Positions 10,888 through 22,000 of a DNA stretch of 64,000 nt are shown here, one piece after another (position 1 is the first letter of the stretch; each line of letters starts with the position of its first letter). Origin of the DNA: Pollenia angustigena (Eukaryota > Arthropoda > Insecta > Diptera > Polleniidae); assembly GCA_930367215.1 (NCBI GenBank), contig OV884060.1:211423253-211487252 (forward strand), given 5' to 3'. The notes under the pieces were generated by a model. That model searched no databases. It was not told the DNA's origin and saw only the letters and a list, made by a program, of their open reading frames with translations. Both the position numbers and the translations under genes were made by a program.

Positions 10888-12223
10888 CAGTGTCGGGAAA
10901 AACAATATGGACGTAATCTTCCTTCCAAATAGTTTGTTTTAGAAAATTTTGCATTGAACTTTTATTGATGAAATTTACTGTAAAATTCTTTCAAAAAATC
11001 AAATTGGGACTTATAAATCGACAAATAAACAGGTAATGTGGCACATGGTTCAAGAAGCGCTGGCAAAGTATTGACTAGTGGGTAACCAAGTTCAATCGAA
11101 GATTTAACCCTGTAACGGTAGGAGGAGAAGTTTTTTAAAGTGCATTTTGGACTTTAATGTTAGCAAAAAATAATTTAAAACAAACAAACATAAAGCTGAT
11201 CTGCTGAATGCTGTGAACTAGTGCTGGGAAACTATCGATAGAATATCGATAATATCGATAGTCTTAAAATATCGAAAATATCGATAGGAAAACTATAAAT
11301 ATCGATATTTTTATTATTTAAAATACAGCTATGAAGACATCTAACAGCAGCTATACACACACAGTTTTTACCCGCAAAATTTTTACTTGCTATTATTAAT
11401 TCGCGCTGAATTACAGCAATGAATACAAACAACAAGAATGGCAAGTGGTATGGATTGCTTAGCAGTGTTTTTACTGCTAATTTAAGGCCTTTAAGTCGAA
11501 ATTTTTACATGTTTATATAGGGACTGAAATGTCAAATGATTTTGTGATGTTGTTAAAAAAAAGGCAATTGCAAGTATAAGACAAAACAATGAACGACCAT
11601 TCGAGGAAGTCCGCTAGTTTGATTAAATTTTTGGGTTTAGAATTTAGAAAATTTTGAAAAGTTGCAATGGAATATCTTATTGTCCCTGTTACTTCGGTAC
11701 CTTCAGAAAGGTACTTATCAATTTTTAAAAAACTGCCATCTAAAATAACGTGCGTATAATACATACGTCTCATACATTCAATAACGTGATAAAAACAACG
11801 AACTGTAGCCTTATAAAAAACTAATTAAAGTTTTCCTGCACAAGTACAAACGTTCTGTCGATAGTAATATCGATATAGCGATAGTGAAATCTGAACTATC
11901 GATAAATATCGATAGTAGAAAATATCGAAAGTATCCCAGCACTACTGTGAACCGAATCTCTACTTCTGCACACACTTCGAAGAACAACTGACAACATTGC
12001 TCGACAAGCGCTTCGATGGAACCGGCAGAGAAGCGACCGTCGTGATGGTGCACGTGCTAGAACATGCAGAAGTCGATAGATGTGGAGCTGCAAGCAGAAA
12101 ACACGTTAGCTAAACATCTCGAAATAGGGTCTGGTATAAGAGGAAGGTTGAGGCACTATGCCTCACTATGAGTGAAGAATAACCGGAAAAGCAGAAGAAG
12201 TTTAATACACATAAGTATATATA
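10888..12223 (+). pseudogene. Tc1-like element, 5' part, split by a hAT insertion
   Basis: A Tc1-type left terminus, CAGTGTCGGGAAAAACAATA, starts at 10888. After it a decayed frame on the + strand (about 11030-11218) is interrupted by the 726-bp hAT element and resumes at 11953 with 'VNRISTSAHT'. That resembles the DNA-binding domain region of Tc1 transposases ('V..RT..R.L'). Several stops are present and no catalytic domain follows before the next Tc1-like terminus at 12224. This is a dead N-terminal remnant. The family call comes from the terminus plus weak protein resemblance. Confidence 0.5.
11219..11944. mobile_element. 726-bp hAT-like element with 8-bp TSD
   Basis: It begins TAGTGCTGGGAAACTATCGA and ends ...GTATCCCAGCACTA, with a perfect 8-bp duplication CTGTGAAC on both sides (11211-11218, 11945-11952). 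Both subterminal regions are packed with TATCGATA motifs, as expected of hAT transposase binding sites. The interior holds only short minus-strand frames. One contains 'KYLSEGTEV', but no convincing hAT dimerisation domain, so it is a non-autonomous deletion derivative. It sits inside the Tc1-like relic and is therefore younger than it. Confidence 0.92.
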
Positions 12224-12369
12224 CAGCTGCTATCAAAATAATAGCAGCAATTGCAAAATTTTAGTCCACTTACATCTGCGAATTAAAAATCCTCTGATGT
12301 ATTTAGTTTATTATAATAACAAAAAATAGACTGGCAGCCATCATAAATGGCGGTAAGTGTTAAATGGCA

Positions 12370-12895
12370 AAGATTTCTGTAGAGATAGTGTGGTTACTTT
12401 CGAAACATGTCAAATCCACCTGTCCGTGAAAGAGACCGGTGACCAGTCAAGAACTTTTTGGAGTTCAACTGGTAGTAGTCTACGAAGCTGACCGGAGACT
12501 TTATCTGGTACCACGGGAACCAAGACGCCCTTGGAATTTTTTTTCCAACCTGGTTAATGGTGAGGCCTCTTCGGCAACCTGGTCAATGATGAGGGCTCTT
12601 CTTTAATGCCCGAATCTCGGGTAGAGCAATTCATTGCTTGATGTGGAGTTGCATTGCAACCAAGTCATTTTGTTATTTAAATAACAGTGGGAGTTTTGAT
12701 AGGCTTCGCACCTCACCAAGGTGGAAGAACAATGTCCAAATACATTGCCTTTAAAAATGGTACATTTACTCCAATGGCCACAGATCCGAGGCGAGAGGTT
12801 TAAAGGGAACGTTGGTAAACGTTTTTATCCAGTGGCTAAGACCCACCATGCAATTATGTCATAGTATGAACGATAATAAATAAATTTTAATTTTT
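12370..12895 (+). repeat. Unassigned GC-richer interspersed sequence with A-rich tail
   Basis: Clearly richer in G/C than its surroundings. It contains an imperfect internal duplication (AACCTGGTTAATGGTGAGGC / AACCTGGTCAATGATGAGGG, about 12547-12600) and ends in GATAATAAATAAATTTTAAT near 12890, like the 3' tail of a retroposon. No protein domain was recognised in any frame. Confidence 0.4.
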
Positions 12896-12907
12896 TTCAT
12901 TAATAAG

Positions 12908-13773
12908 ATTTCTGTATGACGTGCTCAGTTCCCAATTTTTCATATTTGATAAATACACTGAGATTTATTGTTGAGGGAAAGCTAGCTTCTATGCGCATTT
13001 CACTGGTTGCTTAGTAGACTGGTCGCATCTTGTATGGGATTTTTTTTTTTAATTTAATTGTTTGCGCTGCTTAAAATATGAGGTTTAGTGTAAGAAATCA
13101 TGATCTAATTTTTCAGGTCAATCCGACGGTGCCTAGCCGTGCCGGGTGGGGTCCAAAGTTCCCCATATTATAAAAAGTACTTGAAGTACTTTCTCTGCGG
13201 AAGATCGTAACGAAGCCATATTTTTGATTTTCGGCTTTTCAACTAGTAAACCTATAAAGATCTGATAGAAAATATTTTTTTTTTATAAGATGAGGAACTT
13301 TGGGCCCCACCCGGCACGGCTAGGCACCGTCGGATTGACCTGAAAAATTAGATCATGATTTCTTACACCAAACCTCATATTTTAAGCAGCGCAAACAATT
13401 AAATTAAAAAAAAAAAATTGCGACCAGTCTATTGCTTAGGCTAGCTCATCAGGAAACCTTTTCCAAAGATTTTAGAAAAGCCAAAAATATTATACAAATA
13501 AAACCCTAAAGCGAATAAGTCTTACTTGTACCAATAGCAAAGCTTAAACAAAACACCAACAATAAACAGCGAGTTTATCCTTTCTTACATTCCCCTACAA
13601 TTGGTTGGATTCCTTCCGACTCGAATTGTAGTTGTAAGTGGGTAAAAAGAAAAAACAAAATTAAAACACAAATTGCTTCATTTTATTGTCCTCGTGAGAA
13701 AACAACAAAAAAAACCAATTTGCCAGTTCAGTTTTTTGCACGGGCACATGCAAGTTGTAAAATTTCTTTCTTA
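12908..13773 (-). repeat. Dispersed repeat R1, copy 1, with MITE insert
   Basis: Reverse-complement counterpart of 17463-17897 (shared landmarks GACGTGCTCAGTTCCCAA, CTCATCAGGAAACCTTTTCC, CCCTACAATTGGTTGGAT, GCACGGGCACATGCAA). A third copy is at 45533-45800. The copy here is interrupted by the 417-bp element at 13015-13431. Confidence 0.8.
13015..13431. mobile_element. 417-bp foldback hAT-like MITE with 8-bp TSD
   Basis: Terminal inverted repeats of about 150 bp, near-identical apart from an 11-bp indel, begin TAGACTGGTCGCA and surround a loop at about 13175-13286. A perfect 8-bp duplication TTGCTTAG flanks it (13007-13014, 13432-13439). The R1 copies at about 17.8 and 45.7 kb carry the uninterrupted target (TAAGCAACC in that orientation), which proves the insertion. 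It has no coding capacity. Confidence 0.93.
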
Positions 13774-13895
13774 ATAAAAATAGTTTAATGAAAATCAAAT
13801 TTGATGAACTTAAGCCTAATTAAAATATCAAAATTTGGATTAAAAACCATAAACAGTTCAATAAAATAACCACAATAGTAGTTATTTAAAACTAA
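13774..13895 (+). repeat. 3' part of the tRNA-derived SINE
   Basis: GTTGTAAAATTTCTTTCTTA...GGCTTAAGTTCATCAAATTT-type sequence (in inverse) matches the body of the SINE at 37165-37910, including TTAAAAACCATAAACAGTTC. The tRNA-like head is missing. Confidence 0.6.
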
Positions 13896-14337
13896 GGCAT
13901 TTTACATTGTTACTTTGCGTATAATATAAAAATACTTTGTGCATGCCTTGTTGCATGACCTTTGTTTGCAACTACAGCCGCACAACGCATTTCCGTCGAA
14001 TTTACGTGGTTCTGACATCGTTTCACTGGGATTGAGTTCCATATTTCGGTTACAGCTTTCCAAATCTTTTCATCATTTGTTGGTTTCATTGCAGATACTG
14101 CCGTTCCCATATATCCTCTATGCGGTTTAAATCTGGCGGCGAGGCTTGACGCACCATCCCATTAATTGAATTATCTTTGGACCATTTGCACGACATTTTG
14201 TTGGTGTGTTTGAGGGCATTGTCCTGTTGGAAGACCTACACCAGCGGCATTCCATCAGAGGCATATGTTAGCCGGCTGCATCAATGGTAGTTTTAATCCA
14301 ATGTTTTGATAAGAAAATCAACCCCATATCATACCTA

Positions 14338-14780
14338 GAAGGAAGCGAACTGACACCAAACATGCCCCGTTATAGGGGTTTGATGCTAGAGACCGGTTCT
14401 AGTTCTAACACTTTGTATGAATAAGACCTATCACTTTTACATGGGGTTGTCATTGGAGGGGGTCAATTGACACCATTTGACCAGTTACACATTCTCAATG
14501 AACGTGTTTAGTGTTAGTTACTACAATGTAGGATTTTTTCGATACAATGTTGTATTATTTCAATAAAACGAGTCCAAGAACTAAATTTAGAACCAAATTT
14601 TCAAAAGTCCCAAAATAATATAATTCATTCCTCGTTCTACCGTTTTGTTCCTCACATACCAGTTAAATGATTGGTTCTCCTTTCACTAGTCATGAGTTCT
14701 ATCTTGTTGTACTTGTTCTATTTTCACAAATCCCAGGACCAGTCTTTTGGAACAATTGACTCAAATTTCCCACAGGGATG
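14338..14780 (-). repeat. Dispersed repeat R2, reverse copy
   Basis: Matches 29085-29823 in inverse orientation over most of its length. Landmarks are GAAGCGAACTGACACCAAA, GAGACCGGTTCTAGTTCTAA, GGGGGTCAATTGACACCA and CCCAGGACCAGTC. It is inserted in the Tc1-like transposase relic between the first and second catalytic Asp. It lacks the TA-flanked MITE present in the 29-kb copy. Confidence 0.8.
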
Positions 14781-15059
14781 TTACTAAAACCATCATGTTT
14801 TATGTTGTATTCATTGTTTTGTGGCTTTCGGACAAAAGATCTCCAAGTCTTTCCACCAAAAAGGGGATTTTATGATTCATCTGTCCATAGCACGATTTAA
14901 TTTTTCCTTAAACTTAATATAAAAAAAAGAAACAAAAATTGTTGTAACCGGTGCTATTACTTGGCCATGCACTTCATATTTCATCTTATTTATGAAAAAC
15001 AAAACAAACATTTACTATTAAAAATGTTATGGGTCGCTATTATTTTTGCCGACACTGTA

Positions 15060-15570
15060 TGTGTATATGTGTGTTAATTTGTATGTATATGTCTTTATTA
15101 TATAACATTGAAATTTTGAACACCAACAGCCCTAAAGATAGAAGAAACAAAAAGCTTTAACTTGAAAAAAAATATAAGAAAAAATAAATTTACATTTTTA
15201 GGAAATGTTTTTTACACATAAAAACAACAACAACAACAACAATAATGCAGTTTTTGTTAATCATTACAAAAAAAATGAAAGATAAAATTAACAACAACGA
15301 AAACATATTTAATGATGCAATACAACAAAGATAATTAATGCAAAAATAGCAACAACAGCTACAAAAAAAATTAAGAAAAAAACGTTAACAAAACCAAAAA
15401 AAAAAAAAAGAAAAGAAAACATAATCAATCATTTTTATAATTTTCGTTTTTACCCACAACAATATCTAAATTACAATTTAGGAAAAGAAAAGATATTAAG
15501 ATAAAACTGCATATATAATTAAAGATATTAAAAGTTTTTATGTTTTAAACAAAAAACCAGCAAGTAGCTA
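15060..15570. other. AT-rich non-coding sequence
   Basis: A (CAA)n stretch at about 15224-15242 and many A runs. No gene or repeat boundary recognised. Confidence 0.4.
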
Positions 15571-15993
15571 CCCAATAAAAAATGGAGCTTCCAACGAAGC
15601 AGGTTTGTAAGGGAGAAACATAAGGGTTTCGCTTACCATTGCGCTTACGGAAGACATGAATTTTATATGGCGAGTTCCCACTTTGAAGCAATACATTTTT
15701 GACACATAAAGCGCATTATTCAGCGCACATAAATATTGTTGGATGTAACGATCATCTTTACACGCTGAATGTTTTGATACAGTTATTTTTTAGTATTCTC
15801 CCTTACAAACCTGCTTCGTAGTAAGGGAATGCCGTAGCACTTGAAATGTTGTTTTTTTTTATAAAAGTTGTTGAGAGTTCTTTCACTTACTTTACTGCAT
15901 TTCTGTATGTCTTATTGCGTAGCGCATAATTGTGCGCTTATTTTTTTAAATGTACATTTAGTGCTTCGCAAAATGGTAAAAATTTTTATTGGG
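15571..15993. mobile_element. 423-bp MITE, copy 2 (CCCAATAAAAAAT ends)
   Basis: Same length as, and nearly identical to, the element at 5744-6166, with scattered single substitutions. TA occurs directly outside both ends (15569-15570 and 15994-15995). It has the same internal inverted pair. It is non-coding. Confidence 0.88.
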
Positions 15994-15995
15994 TA

Positions 15996-16671
15996 CTTTA
16001 ATTTCTAACAGCCGGCATAAACCTTAATTTCAAATTTAAAGTTATTTCCAACTATTTAATAACTTTATGACACGCATTTCTTTTACGAACACAAAATGAA
16101 ATCAAAAAAAAAAACACAAATCATAGAAAATTATGAAAAAAAATTATTAAAACCGCAAGTATTTTCAGGGTTTATTGTGATTAAAACAATAATTTCCTTC
16201 AATAAATGTATAAAACAAAAAATATTAAATAAGTACGATACAACATCGTTTGTATTTGAATAAATTTTAATAAGGGAAAAATGTTTTCTTTAATGCAATT
16301 TCATTAAAAGATATTAAAAATAGTTTCAAATAGCAGGCTGTAAGGAAATTGGTTTGGTATTAAAACAAAAGACTTAAGCAACAAGTTGTGTTCCCCTAAT
16401 TAACTTGATGTATAAGTTGAAGTAATCAAAATTGTTAAATTTATAAGAGTTTTAACAAAATTAAAACCAAATTTTTAATTTCTTATACTCGCACAGAGTT
16501 AAGATATTGTTGTGTTGATTATAATAAAATATTAAAGTAGTACTTTAATACTTTATTGCGAGCAAATGATTGAATTTCTTTATTCTATGGGCAGATTAAT
16601 GGTTTTTCTTAATAAATAATTTTATGTTTCTTATGCCCAATTTTCAGGATAGCATTTAAATCTATATTAAG
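15996..16671. other. AT-rich non-coding sequence
   Basis: No gene or clear element boundary. The 20-base word AAAACAAAAGACTTAAG near 16364 recurs near 32137 and 61688. Confidence 0.35.
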
Positions 16672-16674
16672 TTA

Positions 16675-17907
16675 TGGTGTTTTCTTTTCTGACAATAATG
16701 TTCCATATATGCTACCATTCGTGCGGGTTTTTGTTCCATTCTAAAAATATATGCAAAAATGTGAGAAGTTGTCGTTTTCCTTTCTAAACATGTTGCAACA
16801 ATAAATGGCAAATTTGTTCCATTACTTACCCGCAGTTATAACTGAGTGTGAGATAATACCCTTTTTTGCATCTGCGTAAAGTACTTTTTTATGCAAGCAA
16901 GTATTTTTTTTATTAAGTTTTTCTTGTGTTTGCGGACAATTTGCGTTATATTGTGATTTTTAGTTATATTGTGATGGATATAAAAACTTTTTGTTTTTCG
17001 TTTGTTTTACTTTTATTATATTTTTTTGTCACAAAATTTTTAACAACAGCTGACATTAATTATTGAAAATCAGGGCTGTTAACGCTTACTGGAATTGTAA
17101 GAAAATTTAATGTTGAAAATCGCTACAAGCGTGGTGAATATCGCTTTTAGTTCAAACTTTGCATTCAATATTTAAAACGCTAAATACACACTAGTGTTGA
17201 CTGTAAAACGTAGCTATTATTTTGTTCCATTGTAATTTAGAAAAATGTATCACTTTGTAAGGGTTCGTGTAACCTAATAAATATATTACACAACTATAAT
17301 GCATTATTATTTTTTAGAAAATAAAACTTGCTTGCTTGCTTTCCCTCAACAATAAATTTCAGTGTATTTATCAAATATGAAAAACTGGGAATTAAGCACG
17401 TCATACGAAGATCGTATTAATAATAAACTTTGTATTCCCGAAGATAACTTTGATAATATAATTGCATGTGCCCGTGCATAAAACTGAATTGGCAAATTGG
17501 TTTAGTTCGTTGTTTTCTTACGAAGACAATAGAATAAAGCGGTTTGTTTTTTAATTTTGTTTTTTCTTTTAACCCACTTACAACTACAATTCGAGTCGGA
17601 AAGAACCCAACCAATTGTAGGGGGATGTAAGAAAAGATAAACTCACTGTTTATTGTTGGTGTTTTGTTAAAGCTTTGATATTGTTACAAGTAAGAGTTTG
17701 AGTGTTTAAAATTCTTATTCGCTTAAGGTTTTATTTGTTTAATATTTTTGGCTTTTCTAAAATCTTTGGAAAAGGTTTCCTGATGAGCTGGTGTAAGCAA
17801 CCGGCGAAATGCGCACAGAGGCTTGCTTTCCCTCAACAATAAATTTCAGTGTATTTATCAAATATGAAAAACTGGGAATTTAGCACGTCATACGAAGAAA
17901 AACACCA
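16675..17907. mobile_element. 1.23-kb TTA-flanked element (TGGTGTTTT ends)
   Basis: Left end TGGTGTTTTCTTTTCTGACA, right end ...ACGAAGAAAAACACCA, with TTA directly outside each end (16672-16674, 17908-17910). A shorter relative with the same terminus and TTA flanks is at 24132-24340. TTA duplications are typical of PIF/Harbinger elements, but no transposase is present. The right half consists of repeat R1. A 77-bp direct repeat (17334-17410 and 17821-17897) lies inside. Confidence 0.7.
17334..17897 (+). repeat. Repeat R1 copy 2 with 77-bp direct repeats
   Basis: The 77-bp segment from GCTTGCTTTCCCTCAACAAT to GCACGTCATACGAAG occurs twice, at 17334-17410 and 17821-17897, with one or two differences. 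Between them is the R1 body matching 12908-13773 in inverse without its MITE. The arrangement looks like a partial tandem duplication of a repeat unit with a period of 487 bp. Confidence 0.8.
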
Positions 17908-18031
17908 TTAGTTTTCATAACAAACTTAAATCGTATTTAAATACAGATTGGTTTTTTGAGTTTTATTTGAATTAAGATAAAAGTATGGTAGCACTACTAA
18001 ATACAAAAAAAAAATATAAAAAATAAAAATA

Positions 18032-18112
18032 CAAGGTGGTCGGAAAAAACAGCTGACTGTTAATGCTTTGCCTGTTGTTGTTGTATTATCGTAATATTGA
18101 GGCCACCTTGCT
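18032..18112. repeat. Small inverted-repeat sequence
   Basis: CAAGGTGGTC at 18032 pairs with GGCCACCTTG ending near 18112. It may be a tiny MITE. No target duplication was resolved. Confidence 0.35.
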
Positions 18113-18253
18113 AAAATATTATAATGGAAACTTAAGTTGAAATTAAGTGTACCACATCGGTGACTTAAGTTTTTAGTGAAGAAGAGAATTTTGTATTTAA
18201 AACGATTTTAAAAATAAATGTGTTTTAATATCAATCTTGAAAATTGGCCATTA

Positions 18254-18325
18254 CTAGCTGACCCGGCAAACGTTGTTTTGCCATACAACTTATTTCTTTT
18301 AGATTTTACATTACGGTTGAAATTA
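18254..18325 (-). mobile_element. Helitron-like 3' terminus fragment
   Basis: On the minus strand it ends in a hairpin (GGCAAAACAACGTTTGCC), then CGGGTCAG and CTAG, followed by T. This is the Helitron 3' architecture of a GC-rich hairpin about 10 bases before CTRR and an A/T target. The first 65 bp match the complete element at 41375-42489, after which similarity is lost. No 5' TC end was found. Confidence 0.6.
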
Positions 18326-18329
18326 CTAA

Positions 18330-19240
18330 AAAACAAAACCGAAATTCCGCAATAAAATGAGCTTTAAGTCGTTTTAGAAACATTTTTTTTTTAAACAAAA
18401 TTTCCAAACTTTTGTTCTTTAAAAAATTATAAAAAAAAAAAAAAGTTGAAAAATATAAAAAACGAAGTTGCAAACAAAAAATGCCATGAGTGATTAAAAT
18501 CTGTTTACAACTTTTGATTTTATTTATTTAGAAAAATTACAGTACAACAAGAATTTTCAATCTTATATAATAGTGCTGCTGATACAATGGCAGATTTATT
18601 TGAGGTAACTTAGAGATTAGAGAAATTATTGATATTATAATAAGTAAAAATAGACAAAAATTTAAATATAAGTTACAAAAGTGTTTAAGCAAAATGAGAA
18701 AGTATTGCAATGTTAAAGTTCTTAGCATTAAATGGGAATTCATTCTAGATTCCGATGGCATTAACGAAGTAGTTTATTTCTGGTATTAGTTTGTGGTATC
18801 GAATGGAGTTTATTCTGTATCCTCTATTGGATCTCTATTGGATCTTTTGTGAAGATACTCAGGATGTTTACTGTAAATAATATTGTGTAAAAATAGTGTG
18901 TGCGGCATTTTAGTAAGTTTTCGAAACAGGGTGATTAAAAAACACCTTCTTCTAATACAGTCAAACCGCGATAATACGTACTGCGTTAATTCGAAAACCT
19001 CAATGATTCGGAATAAACGGCTGGTCCCTTGAAAAACTCTTTAATTCCCAAAAATGCCATAATTATTGGCCACCTCGTTAATTAATTTTTTTTTTTTTTT
19101 TGTAAATCAAAGTCTGAGGAGACCCAATAATACGTTACGAAAAGTATACAAAGGCAAAGTTTTTTACCAAATTCTAATTGGAATTTTTAGTGTTCCTTAA
19201 GATTAGTTTGTTTCTAGTGTTATAAAGAGCATGAGACTCT
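18330..19240. other. AT-rich non-coding sequence
   Basis: No exon or element recognised. The 74-codon minus-strand frame at 18537-18761 lacks any known motif and looks like chance. Confidence 0.4.
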
Positions 19241-19246
19241 CTAATA

Positions 19247-19756
19247 CTACATTTACACCTACGCCAAATCTAGTACTTACGAGATTTCGAGCCAAATCTA
19301 GTTGTTTTTGACTAGATTTCCCATACAAAACAAAATCTACTTCGTGACTAGATTTTGACGAAATCTACTCAAAATCTAGTAGTACTTAATGATGCAACTA
19401 TGGTTTTTTCAATAAAGCACTAAAAAATACTTCCCTGCACAAGAAAAAATGACATTTAAAAAAAAAGACAAAACAAAAATTGTTAAAAAACAAATTAAAA
19501 GTTTAATAAAAACTGTAAAAATATAAAAAAAACGAGTAATATTGATAAAATAAATATGGTTGATTATTAATAAAAGATAATGCAAATTTTTAGATGTATA
19601 TTTCTTTTTGTGTTTGTATGTGTAATGAAAAAGCTTTTAGTCAGTTGTTTTGTTAACAAAATCTCGCTAATGTCAAAAAAGTATAATGTAAACGCACTTG
19701 ATTTCGAAGAAGATTTTAAATCAAATCTACAAGATTTCGGGCTAATGTAAATGTAG
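19247..19756. mobile_element. 510-bp TA-flanked MITE (CTACATTTACA ends)
   Basis: The perfect 11-bp inverted terminus CTACATTTACA is flanked by TA on both sides (19245-19246, 19757-19758). Subterminal AAATCTAGT/ACTAGATTT motifs are repeated many times near the left end and AAATCTACAAGATTTC near the right. It has no coding capacity. TA target use suggests Tc1/mariner-type mobilisation. Confidence 0.75.
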
Positions 19757-19904
19757 TATAAAGAGTATGTAAATAAATAATAATCTCAAAGAAAAACATG
19801 CATAGAATATTATTGAAAAAAAGAATTTAATTTAAGCAATTGACAATTAGCAAAGAAAATTAAATTGAATTGAACCTCCTTAAATTTAAACCCCAATAAA
19901 TCGT

Positions 19905-20600
19905 TTTTATACCTACAACACAATAGTGGAGAGGGTATTACGCATTTGTGCTGATGTGTGTAACGCCTTCAAATAGCGGCCCTAGACCCACCTTAACGTA
20001 TACCGATCTACTCAGAATCACTTTCTGAGTCGAACTAACGATGTCCGTCCGGCTGGCTGGCTGGCTGTCCATATAACCTTGTGCGCAAAGTACAGGTTGC
20101 AATTTTGGAGATTATTTGATCAAATTTGGGACATAGGTTCTTATTGGCACAAGGACCAAGCCAAATCGTAGGTACACGAGGGAAGATAGGGGGAAATGTC
20201 TTCCTCTCAGAAACTATCAAACCGATTTTAATGAAATTTGAAACATTGATAGAACCATATCTTTATGGACCCAAAAGGGATGCATTTTTAAAAAAAAATA
20301 GGACCATGAGGGGAGATAGGGGCAATTTTTGCTTCTCAAACCGATTTTAATGAAATTTAAAACATAGATAGATCCATATCTATACGGACACATAAGCTAT
20401 ACAGTTTTTCAAAAATAGGACCATAAGGGGAGGTAGCGGGCAATTTCTGCATCTCACAAACTTTCAAACCGATTTTAATGAAGCTTATAAACATAGATAA
20501 ATCCATATTTATATGGACATATAAGCATGATGTGTTTTATAATATTGTGGTGTAGGGTATCATATGGTCGGGCTTGACCGACTATACTTTCTTACTTGTT
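19905..20600 (+). repeat. Dispersed dipteran repeat R3, full copy
   Basis: It opens with ACAATAGTGGAGAGGGTATT, contains CTCAGAATCACTTTCTGAGT, CCGTCCGGCTGGCTGGCTGG and three units of about 120 bp around 'CAAACCGATTTTAATGAA', and closes with GTGGTGTAGGGTATCATATG and CTTTCTTACTTGTTTTT. It is the inverse of 1191-1830. It is non-coding. Confidence 0.75.
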
Positions 20601-20604
20601 TTTT

Positions 20605-22000
20605 ATTATGATGGATATTTATATTTGAGAATAAATATCAACGTTTGATTTTTTTAATAAAAGAAAATAAATATTAATCAACAAAGATATTTATATTATG
20701 TATATGGAAATAAGAAATAAAAAATTTTTCGGGTCTCTGAGTATAAGTTCTGATTTATACACAAATAATAATTCAATCAGAAGATATGTATATAGGGTCT
20801 GTTTAAAAATGTCAGTTGCAACGCAAAAATACAAAAATCTAGCATCCTAAAATGCAGTCGTGTAGAATTTTACATCATTATCTGTCCCGAAATCCACCAA
20901 AAAAACTACCGATGCGTACACAATGAGTCAACTACTAAGCATTATTAAACTTGATAATAAATTTTTTTCCTTTGACTGCAAAGTTTTATGTTATTTTGTA
21001 AGCCAGCCTTATTATTTTATATATAACATTTAATTTTAACAGGCTGTTTATACAGTTAATTTACAAAATTTTAAAAGCCTTTTACTAAATAAAAAAATTT
21101 GTTTTTTTTTTTTTTTTTTGTTAACATAACAAATTTTATGTAAAATATTATTCAGCTTTGTATTTTTACATAAAATTTGTTATAAATAAAGCACGATTCT
21201 CTTGAAGCAGACAGAAAACTAAAATTAGTTTGATAAAATTTACGATGTAAATTTATACTTTGGTTAAGTTTTGTTTGTTCAAAAATCGTGATTGAAAAAA
21301 ATGTCATACACAAATTGGTTTTTTTTTTTTTTTTTTCTTTTTGTTTCCTGCTTTAGTACTTTTTAAATGAAAGTAAAATTTATGATTTAGCGTTTTAACA
21401 AAATTTTGATTAAGTTTAAGCTGGTAACAAGACAACACATTTTTACATATCGCTCATTTAATGCAACGTCGACACGACTCAAAAAATTAAGTTTTAAAGT
21501 AAGTGAAGCTAAATTGTTCGCTATCTTTATATTTGAGGGATTCACAAGGTGTGCTATCTATCAGTCATATTCTCATAATATCCTAAAATTTTACAATAGC
21601 TTTAAAAATTATTAGCTTACTTACAACTAAATCTGGAATATCAATTCACGAGGCCAAACAAATAATGCAACAACTACAAAAATTATTGTTTTGTTTTAAC
21701 GAAAAAGTCCTAAAATCAAAGGATTTGTAATGCTGTGTCTATTGTTTTGTCATAACTAAACAGTAGAAATCTTAATTATGAGGTGTTGCTCACATTTTGT
21801 TATTGTTACTATTTTAATCCTTAAATCTTCCTTGTGTGAAAAACCACACAAAATAAATCATTTTTACACGATGAACAAAAAACTTGTTGAGGAACACTAA
21901 AGAAACTTCTTGTCCTTGTAAGCAATATCAAATAAGTACTGCAAACACATTTTTTGATTAAAAATATTTTTTAGTAACGAAATATTGCAGAACTTACGTA
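20605..22000. other. AT-rich non-coding sequence
   Basis: A stem-loop AACAAATTTTATGTAAAAT ... its complement lies at 21127-21186, next to a T17 tract. A TGTGTGAAAAACCACACA hairpin at about 21834-21853 resembles those in the neighbouring foldback. No gene is seen. Confidence 0.4.

Larger units (their letters stand above)
12224..15057 (-). pseudogene. Tc1-like (DD34E) transposon relic carrying nested inserts
   Basis: The right end, ATTTTTGCCGACACTG followed by TA (15058-15059), is a Tc1-type terminus. A partner terminus CAGCTGCTATCAAAATAATA preceded by TA lies at 12224. On the minus strand the remains of the transposase are readable: 'VLWTDES' (first Asp, 14872-14896); 'VFQQDNALKHT' (second Asp, about 14215-14232); 'PPDLNRIEDIWE' (Glu, about 14107-14123) with 34 residues between second Asp and Glu; then, after a frameshift, the C-terminus 'IWKAVTEIWNSIP ... 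RCAAVVANKGHATR' ending near 13910. The domain is split by repeat R2 (14338-14780). The region beyond the C-terminus holds repeat R1 with its MITE and a SINE tail. Stops and frameshifts make it dead. Confidence 0.75.

Noticed and set aside
11513..11773. 86-codon minus-strand frame with 'KYLSEG' as a possible hAT C-terminus
   Set aside because: The resemblance is a few residues only and the hAT dimerisation motifs are absent. Treated as interior of a non-autonomous element.
17334..17897. LTR retrotransposon with 77-bp LTRs
   Set aside because: The direct repeats are too short, lack TG...CA ends, primer-binding site and polypurine tract, and the R1 copy arrangement fits partial tandem duplication.
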